A program made the translations under genes and the position numbers. The notes under the pieces were generated by a model, which made no database searches, had not been told where the DNA came from, and was given only the letters and a program-made list of their open reading frames with translations. Source: Natrialbaceae archaeon (GTDB lineage Archaea; Halobacteriota; Halobacteria; Halobacteriales; Natrialbaceae). From it: 27,055 nucleotides of DNA. The stretch covers positions 1 to 27,055 of the forward strand of contig PUPA01000217.1 of NCBI GenBank assembly GCA_003552885.1, in the 5' to 3' direction. This document shows, piece after piece, positions 21,932-27,055 of this stretch. The first letter of the stretch is position 1. Each line of letters begins with the position of its first letter.

Positions 21932-22372
21932 CTACAGGCGCAGGTGCGCCGGCGGATCGGCCATCTCGAGTTCCTCGTAGAGGCCGAGACGGTCCTCCTC
22001 GATCCAGATCTCCGCGATCTCCCCGTCATCGACGCGGTAGATCGCGATCCCGCTCCACTCGGCCGTGTGGCCCGTCGGCTCGACGCCCCGATACTCGCCG
22101 CTGTGGGTGCCACTTGCGGTGTACCGGACGGCGACGGCGTCCTCTCCGGCGACGACGAGCTCCGTCTCCCCCGTGTAGTCCGGGAACGTCTCGAAGTGGG
22201 CCCCGAGCACCTCCCGGACCTCCTCGTGTCCGTGGCGGTCCTCGCGGATCCCGTGGTGGACGACGTCCTCCGCGAGCAGCTCCGAGAGCCCCTCCTCGTC
22301 CCGTTCGTTGAACGCACGCAGATACTCCCCGACGAGCGTCTCCAGTCGGTCGTGTTCGGTTTCGGTTGGCAT
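21932..22372 (-). CDS. SnoaL-like/ester cyclase-type NTF2-fold protein
   Basis: This 146-residue protein has the SnoaL-like layout: an N-terminal helix VGEYLRAFNERDEEGLSELLAEDVVHHG, HEEVREVLGAHFETFPDYTGETELVVAGEDAVAVRYTASGTHSGEYRGVEPTGHTAEW, and the final strands GIAIYRVDDGEIAEIWIEEDRLGLYEEL. It is predicted to be a small cytoplasmic protein that binds or isomerises a hydrophobic substrate; the family's best-known members are polyketide cyclases, but the substrate cannot be inferred. The length is typical. A TATA-like gttaac-containing stretch (22400-22413) lies about 28-41 bases before the ATG at 22372. It lies 331 bases upstream of prkA and has no obvious functional link with it. Confidence 0.85.
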   Translation of the reverse strand: MPTETEHDRLETLVGEYLRAFNERDEEGLSELLAEDVVHHGIREDRHGHEEVREVLGAHFETFPDYTGETELVVAGEDAVAVRYTASGTHSGEYRGVEPTGHTAEWSGIAIYRVDDGEIAEIWIEEDRLGLYEELEMADPPAHLRL

Positions 22373-22481
22373 CGTCTCACCCCGAACGGGCTACCACCCC
22401 GAGGGTGTTAACTATTTGCCACGACACTCCCGCGTGCCGTCGACGATCCGCGCCGACCACCCACCCGCCGCGCCGACCCGC

Positions 22482-23576
22482 TCAGTACGCCGGCAGCCGC
22501 GCCGACCGCTCGGAGCCCTCGACGAACGGGAGCTCCGTCGGCGTCGCGGGGACCTCCTCGCCGCCGACGCGGACGGTCACCTCCTCGACGTCGAGGCCGT
22601 ACTCGACCAGCGCGAGCGCGATCGGCCGCTCGAGCAGCGGGCTGACGGCGGCGCGAGTCACCTCGCCGACGCTCGCGTCGCCGTCGAAGACGGCCGCGCC
22701 GGCCGCCGGGACGCCGACTGCGTCGCCGGCGAGCGCCAGCCCGGCCAGCTGGCGGCTCGGCCGTCCGCGGTTTTCGACCCGGGAGACGACCTCCTGGCCG
22801 ACGTAACAGCCCTTCTCGAAGTCGAGTGCGCTCCGCAGCCCGAGGACGTTCGGGATCGTCCCCTCGAACTCCGTCGGGAACAGCGGCGAGCCCGCCTCGA
22901 GGGTGAGTGTCTCCCAGCTGCGGTAGCCGAAGGGGGCCACGGCCATGCCCTGGGTCGCGAGGACGTCGTACGCCCGTTCGGCCTCGTCGGCCCCACAGAC
23001 GATCGCGTAGCTCTCCTCGCCGGCGAGGGCGTCGGTGCGGATTACGGTCACGCCCGCCTCACCCATCGAACCCCGCTCGAACGCGAACCGACGCTCGGGC
23101 GTCGACGGACCGGCGAAGACGCTCGCGACCTTCTCGGTCGCCTTCGGGCCGTGGACCTCGAAGACGGCGAACTCGTCGGTCGCAGCCCGGATCTCGACGT
23201 CCTGGATGAACACCTTCTCGGACCAGTCGGCCGCCAGCCCCTCGGCCAGCCCCGGCGGCGTGAGCAACAACAGCCGCTCGCTGGCGTTGTAGACGTACAG
23301 CTCCAGTTCGATCCCACCCTGGGGGTCGAGCACGAGGGCGTGACAGCCCTCGCCGTCGGCGTCGGGCACCCGGTTCGAGACGACGTTGTCGACGTACTCG
23401 ACGCGGTCGTCGCCCTCGACGACGACGACGTCGTAGGCCGGTTCGAACAGTCCGGCGCCGTTTCGGACCGCCCGATGTGCGCGTTCGGGACGGCCGTAGT
23501 GTTCGACGATCCGGCGACCCCCACGCTCCCCGAAGGTCGCGCCGTGGTCGGCGTGGACCGACTCGATGAGGCTCAT
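22482..23576 (-). CDS. ygfZ: YgfZ/GcvT-like folate-binding protein
   Basis: This 364-residue protein has the GcvT/YgfZ fold. The YgfZ signature K-G-C-Y-x-G-Q-E is present as KGCYVGQE (255-262, conserved cysteine C257) and is followed by SRVENRGRPSRQLAGLAL. The family's N-terminal folate-binding domain and C-terminal barrel are both represented, and the length is normal for archaeal members. YgfZ is a tetrahydrofolate-dependent factor for iron-sulfur cluster assembly or repair of certain enzymes; some archaeal relatives are annotated loosely as aminomethyltransferases. The glycine-cleavage partners GcvH and GcvP are not nearby, which favours the YgfZ assignment. The gene lies 69 bases after the small winged-helix gene on the same strand and may be co-transcribed with it. 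Confidence 0.88.
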   Translation of the reverse strand: MSLIESVHADHGATFGERGGRRIVEHYGRPERAHRAVRNGAGLFEPAYDVVVVEGDDRVEYVDNVVSNRVPDADGEGCHALVLDPQGGIELELYVYNASERLLLLTPPGLAEGLAADWSEKVFIQDVEIRAATDEFAVFEVHGPKATEKVASVFAGPSTPERRFAFERGSMGEAGVTVIRTDALAGEESYAIVCGADEAERAYDVLATQGMAVAPFGYRSWETLTLEAGSPLFPTEFEGTIPNVLGLRSALDFEKGCYVGQEVVSRVENRGRPSRQLAGLALAGDAVGVPAAGAAVFDGDASVGEVTRAAVSPLLERPIALALVEYGLDVEEVTVRVGGEEVPATPTELPFVEGSERSARLPAY

Positions 23577-23645
23577 GACTCACTCGAGGTGCTTCAGCCG
23601 TATGAGGATTTCCGATCCGGGCGGACGGCGAGGAGCCGGACGCGG

Positions 23646-23942
23646 CTAAAACGGAAGCCGCTCGCGGAGGCGGTCGACGATCGACTCCTCCCCCTCGTCG
23701 ACCGGCTCCTCGGGGATCACACACTCCGCGGGTTTGATCTCGGTCCGGCCGCCGCCGGCGTCGACGACGATGAGCTCGTCGTCTTTCAGCCGGGAGAGGG
23801 CCGCCTCGAGTTCGTCGATGTCGGCCGAGACGGCCGCCCTGAGCTCGAAGACGGTCATCCCGTCGTCGGCCCTGTTGACCAGCGCGTCGAGGACCGCGAC
23901 CTCGACTTCCTCCCGGTCCCGGTACTCCCGCTTGGCTCTCAT
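23646..23942 (-). CDS. Small winged-helix protein (DUF6432-like)
   Basis: This 98-residue protein starts MRAKREYRDREEVEVAVLDAL. A helix-turn-helix follows (DGMTVFELRAAVSADIDELEAALSRLKDDELI) with a wing (VVDAGGGRTEIKPAECVIP) and an acidic tail. It resembles a haloarchaeal family I recall as DUF6432 (EYRDRDETEVAVLDAL...EGMTVFELR). The ATG at 23942 is preferred over the ATG at 23954 because a T/A-rich ctcaaat (23966-23972) lies 24-30 bases upstream of it and the family starts at MxAKxEYRD. It lies directly upstream of ygfZ, so a regulatory role at this locus is possible. It is divergent from the zinc-acidic gene, with a short (86-base) shared spacer. Confidence 0.8.
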   Translation of the reverse strand: MRAKREYRDREEVEVAVLDALVNRADDGMTVFELRAAVSADIDELEAALSRLKDDELIVVDAGGGRTEIKPAECVIPEEPVDEGEESIVDRLRERLPF

Positions 23943-23996
23943 CCGCCGGTACATTCGTCAACCCGGGATTTGAGGGTTGTCGTTCCCGTCCGGTAC

Positions 23997-24005
23997 GTTT
24001 TTTAC
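23997..24005 (+). promoter_or_regulatory. Likely T-rich promoter box of the zinc/acidic-linker gene
   Basis: The sequence gttttttac lies 24-32 bases before the ATG at 24029. Confidence 0.6.
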
Positions 24006-24028
24006 CCCCTGCTCGGTACGGGCTGACA

Positions 24029-25060
24029 ATGGTCCTGCGATGTTCGTTACTCGGTCACGATTACGGGGAGCTCGAGACCGAGCGCGAGCGCGAAGAGCGC
24101 GGCAGCGAGGTGGTGGTGACTGTCCGGGAGTTCGAGACGTGTGCCCGCTGTGGGGACGTCAACGTGGTCAGCGAGAGCACCGAGGTGCGGCCGATCTCCA
24201 CCGGCGAGGAGCCCGTCGAGGGCGCGACGAGCCACGCCGAGGAGCCCGCGACCGAGGCGGCCGGACCGGGAGTCGACGACGAACCCGTCGCCGGCAGCGA
24301 GCCGGAAGCCAGAGCCGCCGATGACGGCCCCGACGTCGAAGACGACGCCGTGATCGTCGACGACGGGCCGACGACGGGGGCCGGCTCGAAGGCGGCCGAC
24401 GCCGGGTCGGAGCCGGAGGGCGGAGCAGCCAGCGTCGACGGGTCCGCCACCGGCGAACCGATCACCGACGAAGCCGGCGAGCCGATCACCGACGACGGCG
24501 AGATCCTCGACGAACGGCCCGACGACCGGGCCCACGGCGAGTGGCCCGTGGCCGACGACGTCGGACCGCCGGTCGGCGCCGACGAGGAGCCCGCCGCATG
24601 GCCGGAGTCCGAGGACGACGGTGCCGAGGAGCCAGGAGAGCCCGCGCCGTGGCCCGAAGCCGACGACGACCACGTCGAGGAGGCGGGAGAGCCCACGCCG
24701 TGGCCGGACGACGAGCCGGCGGTGGACGACGACCTCCCGGAAGACGACGCCGTCATCCTCGAGGACGGACCGGCGGACGCCGACGACGCGGCCACCGACG
24801 ACGACCCCGTCGGCCCGGAGACGCCCGTCGACGGAGCTCCGCCCGCGACCGAGGGGGCCGCCGGGGCCGACGGACCGGAGACGGGGATCGCCAGCGCCGG
24901 CACCGTCCCCGCCCCGGGTGCGAGCGAGGCCGAGAGAGCCGGCGTCGTCGCCCTCGAGTGTCCGCGCTGTTCGTTCGCCGGCACCCGTAGCTCCCTCCGG
25001 CCGGGGGACATCTGTCCGGAGTGTCACAAGGGGTATCTCGCCGCCCGCGACGGGGACTGA
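24029..25060 (+). CDS. Two-zinc-site protein with long acidic linker (DUF7093-like)
   Basis: This 343-residue protein starts with the conserved block MVLRCSLLGHDYGE. A CxxC pair (C38, C41) in EFETCARCGD suggests a first metal site together with C5 and H10. Residues about 50-300 are an acidic, low-complexity linker with internal repeats: GEPITDEA/GEPITDDG, DDAVIVDDGP/DDAVILEDGP and four P-x-x-W-P-x-x-D/E-type units. The C-terminus holds a second zinc ribbon (C311, C314, C329, C332) in ECPRCSFAG and ICPECHKGYL. The arrangement resembles a haloarchaeal family I recall as DUF7093, of unknown function. Acidic disorder between two zinc modules suggests a scaffold or a nucleic-acid or protein bridging role. 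A T-rich box lies 24-32 bases before the ATG. It ends 6 bases before the convergent membrane-protein gene. Confidence 0.8.
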   Translation: MVLRCSLLGHDYGELETEREREERGSEVVVTVREFETCARCGDVNVVSESTEVRPISTGEEPVEGATSHAEEPATEAAGPGVDDEPVAGSEPEARAADDGPDVEDDAVIVDDGPTTGAGSKAADAGSEPEGGAASVDGSATGEPITDEAGEPITDDGEILDERPDDRAHGEWPVADDVGPPVGADEEPAAWPESEDDGAEEPGEPAPWPEADDDHVEEAGEPTPWPDDEPAVDDDLPEDDAVILEDGPADADDAATDDDPVGPETPVDGAPPATEGAAGADGPETGIASAGTVPAPGASEAERAGVVALECPRCSFAGTRSSLRPGDICPECHKGYLAARDGD

Positions 25061-25066
25061 CCGCAG

Positions 25067-26095
25067 TCAGTAGCTCTCCGGCGGGAGCGGATCTCTCACC
25101 GTCAGCGCCATCGACGCCCCGCCGCCGACGAGGACGGTGAACCAGTAGGTCGCGAACCGAAAGAGGATCGCGGTCGCGGTCGCGACGGCGACGCTCGTCG
25201 GTGCGACCACGTAGAGCGCGCCGGCCGTCGTCGCCTCGACGCCGCCGATCCCGCCCGGTGTCGGCAACAGGAAGCCGAGCTTGCTCACCGCGACGACGAG
25301 CATGGCGACGCCGAACGGCAGGGGGACGGCCAGCGCGTGGGCGGAGGCGTAGAGCGCGACCGCCAGTCCGAGCCAGCCGAGGTGGGCGTAGACGAGCGCC
25401 GCCGCCATCGCCCGTCTGTCCGCAGAGACCAGCTCGAGGGTCGTGTAGAACCCCTCGAGACGGCGTTCGACGTTCTCCCTCGTGAGCAGCCGCGCCTTCG
25501 ACGTCGAGAGCCGGCCGACGAGGCCGCGAAGGCCCGCGATCGCGCGGATCACGCCCGCGTCGAACAGTCCCCGCTTCCGCCACAGGAGGGCGGCGAGGGC
25601 GACCACGGCACCGACGAGTCCGACGACGGGGAGGGCGTACTCCCCGAGAGCGGCCGGCGGCGAGTCGAGGAGGATCAGGTAGCCGGCGCCGACGAGCCCG
25701 AACGTGTAGTACGGCAGGTAGTTGAGGAAGTCGGCGCTGACGACGCCGGCGAGGCTCTCCTCGTAGGCGGCGTCGGTGTACCGCGAGACGATCGCGGCGA
25801 CGCCGACGCCCGAGGTGAGCTGCCCGTAGGGGGTGACGTACTTCAGAAACGAGGCGGTCAGAAAGACCCCGAGCAACAGCCAGTAGGGTCTAGGCCGGTC
25901 GACGACCGCCAGCACGCGGGCCCACACCGCCGTCCGGAAGCCGAACGTGCCGAGCGTGCCCAGGAAGGCGACGGCGTACACGGCGAGCTCCGCGCGAGCG
26001 ATCGCCGAGAGCACCTCCTCCCAGCCCACGGCGACGACGAACAGCGCGAGCAGGACCAGCGCGATCGCGACCGCGATCGCCGCACGCCGTTTCAT
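25067..26095 (-). CDS. Lysylphosphatidylglycerol synthase TM/flippase-like domain membrane protein (UPF0104)
   Basis: This 342-residue membrane protein has about seven or eight hydrophobic segments. It starts KRRAAIAVAIALVLLALFVVAV, then AVYAVAFLGTLGTFGFRTAVWARVL, YWLLLGVFLTASFLKYVTPYGQLTSGVGVAA and others, ending with the signature LLPTPGGIGGVEATTAGAL and a last TM ATAILFRFATYWFTVLVGG. The P-G-G-I-G-x-x-E motif is typical of the LPG-synthase N-terminal/UPF0104 family, thought to flip or act on lipids. No C-terminal aminoacyl-transfer domain is attached. The ATG at 26095 is chosen over the ATG at 26242 because the latter adds a non-hydrophobic, Arg-rich leader that would overlap the divergent fen1 control region. 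The substrate is unknown. Confidence 0.82.
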   Translation of the reverse strand: MKRRAAIAVAIALVLLALFVVAVGWEEVLSAIARAELAVYAVAFLGTLGTFGFRTAVWARVLAVVDRPRPYWLLLGVFLTASFLKYVTPYGQLTSGVGVAAIVSRYTDAAYEESLAGVVSADFLNYLPYYTFGLVGAGYLILLDSPPAALGEYALPVVGLVGAVVALAALLWRKRGLFDAGVIRAIAGLRGLVGRLSTSKARLLTRENVERRLEGFYTTLELVSADRRAMAAALVYAHLGWLGLAVALYASAHALAVPLPFGVAMLVVAVSKLGFLLPTPGGIGGVEATTAGALYVVAPTSVAVATATAILFRFATYWFTVLVGGGASMALTVRDPLPPESY

Positions 26096-26235
26096 CTCAC
26101 TCTCGCCGACGCTCGGCTCGGTTCGAAGGCCACTGTCGTGCGGACGTATTCCCCCAGACGGATAACCGTTGCTCCACGCCGCTTCGTCCGCCCCGGCGAC
26201 CGTCGCGCGTTCGGCCCCGGCGCTCCGGACCCGAC

Positions 26236-26245
26236 GATTCAAATC
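26236..26245 (+). promoter_or_regulatory. Likely TATA-type box of fen1
   Basis: The sequence gattcaaatc lies 23-32 bases before the ATG at 26268. This is the spacing expected for a leaderless transcript. Confidence 0.5.
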
Positions 26246-26267
26246 CGTCCCTCACGAAGGATCGCCG

Positions 26268-27055
26268 ATGGGTAACGCAGCGCTCCGGGAGATCGCCGTC
26301 ATCGAGGAGGTGCCGTTCTCGCGACTCGAGGGATCGGTCGTCGCCGTCGACGCACACAACTGGCTCTACCGGTATCTGACGACGACCGTCAAGTGGACCG
26401 ACAGCGAGGCGTACACGACCGCCGACGGCACGGCGGTCGCGAACCTCGTCGGCATCGTCACCGGCCTCCCGAAGTTCTTCGAGGCCGACATCGTCCCGGT
26501 GATGGTGTTCGACGGCGGTCCCTCGGAGCTCAAAGCCGACGAGATCGCGTCCAGACGCGAGCGACGCGAGCGCGACGAGCGTCGGCTCGAGGACGCCCGC
26601 GAGGCCGGCGATCCGGTCGCGGTCGCCCGCCTCGAGTCGCGCACCCAGCGGCTGACGCCGACGATCCAGGAGACGAGCCGGGAGCTGCTGGCGCTGCTCG
26701 ACGTCCCGGTCGTCGAGGCCCCCGCCGAGGGGGAAGCCCAGGCGGCCCACCTCGTCCGTCGCGGCGACGCGGCGTACGTCGGCACCGAGGACTACGACGC
26801 GTTGTTGTTCGGCTCCCCGCGGACGCTCAGGGGGCTGACGGGCAAGGGTGATCCGGAGCTGATGGAGCTCGAGGCGACCCTCGAACGCCACGGGCTGAGC
26901 CGCGAGGGGCTGATCGACGCGGCGATCCTCGTCGGGACGGACTTCAACGAGGGCGTCCACGGTATCGGCCCGAAGACCGCCCTCTCGGAGATCCGCGAGC
27001 ACGGGGACCTCTGGTCGGTCCTCGAGGCCCGGGGGGAACACATCGAGGGCGCCGA
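26268..27055 (+). CDS. fen: Flap endonuclease 1 (3' partial, truncated by window edge)
   Basis: The first 262 residues of FEN1, which cleaves 5' flaps during Okazaki-fragment processing and repair, are visible. The N region (MGNAALREIA... VVAVDAHNWLYRYLTTT, D28), VPVMVFDGG (D82), APAEGEAQAA (E154, E156), the TEDYDALLFG pair (D175, D177) and GTDFNEGVHGIGPKTA (D225 plus the helix-hairpin-helix) are intact, so the two-metal active site is complete. The C-terminus with the helical tail and PCNA-binding motif, roughly 60 residues, lies outside the window. The ATG matches the family start and follows a T/A-rich box 23-32 bases upstream. It is divergent from the membrane protein on the - strand. Confidence 0.96.
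   Translation, partial: MGNAALREIAVIEEVPFSRLEGSVVAVDAHNWLYRYLTTTVKWTDSEAYTTADGTAVANLVGIVTGLPKFFEADIVPVMVFDGGPSELKADEIASRRERRERDERRLEDAREAGDPVAVARLESRTQRLTPTIQETSRELLALLDVPVVEAPAEGEAQAAHLVRRGDAAYVGTEDYDALLFGSPRTLRGLTGKGDPELMELEATLERHGLSREGLIDAAILVGTDFNEGVHGIGPKTALSEIREHGDLWSVLEARGEHIEGA

Noticed and set aside
26230..26260. T-loop-like gattcaaatcc that could suggest a tRNA end
   Set aside because: No acceptor stem, D-arm or anticodon arm can be drawn around it; its position fits the fen1 promoter.

Overview
The window looks like chromosome from a haloarchaeon. It is GC-rich throughout, the predicted proteins are strongly acidic, and most genes have a T/A-rich box 24-32 bases before the start codon, as expected for leaderless haloarchaeal transcripts. 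Several small proteins match families I know mainly from haloarchaea (DUF5817-like, DUF6432-like, DUF7093-like and DUF7342-like; these names are from memory and unverified). A flap endonuclease of archaeal type lies at the right edge. I cannot name the genus.

Layout. Positions 1-4654 hold housekeeping genes on the + strand: the tail of a probable peroxiredoxin, dihydrofolate reductase, a zinc-ribbon/winged-helix protein, an aldo/keto reductase and a COG2433/DUF460 RNase H-fold protein. Positions 4689-9690 look accessory, with visibly lower GC and more mixed codon use. This stretch has a two-gene winged-helix plus small-protein pair, a 0.7-kb gene-poor spacer, a 12-TM RND/MMPL exporter, a truncated winged-helix gene and a decayed phoU 3' end. 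Positions 9717-13119 hold an alpha/beta hydrolase that lacks its nucleophile serine and a magnesium-transport locus: two overlapping stand-alone MgtE membrane domains divergent from a small ORF plus a CBS-MgtE. Positions 13165-21600 (- strand) hold a HEAT-like protein and the stress-type operon prkA-prkA-yeaH/yhbH-spoVR, with a strong hairpin upstream of the first gene. Positions 21932-27055 hold a SnoaL-like protein, a YgfZ-like protein with a small winged-helix protein upstream, a zinc protein with a long acidic linker, an LPG-synthase-like membrane protein and fen1, which runs off the window.

How the genes fit together. The PrkA/YeaH/SpoVR genes are tightly linked (1-nt and 10-nt overlaps, then a 61-nt gap) and should be co-expressed; PrkA-YeaH-SpoVR linkage is known in bacteria (yeaG-yeaH, ycgB). 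The mgtE genes share one divergent control region and probably act together in Mg2+ or other divalent cation transport. The RND exporter is bracketed by two genes of the same winged-helix type, one intact and one truncated, which suggests insertion and decay of regulatory cassettes around it.

The best candidates for something under-described are the winged-helix/small-protein pair (5746-4689), the paired half-MgtE genes, the hairpin leader of the double-PrkA operon, the serine-less hydrolase, and the repeated occurrence of short tandem duplications in the spacers. No rRNA, tRNA, CRISPR array or intact insertion sequence was seen.
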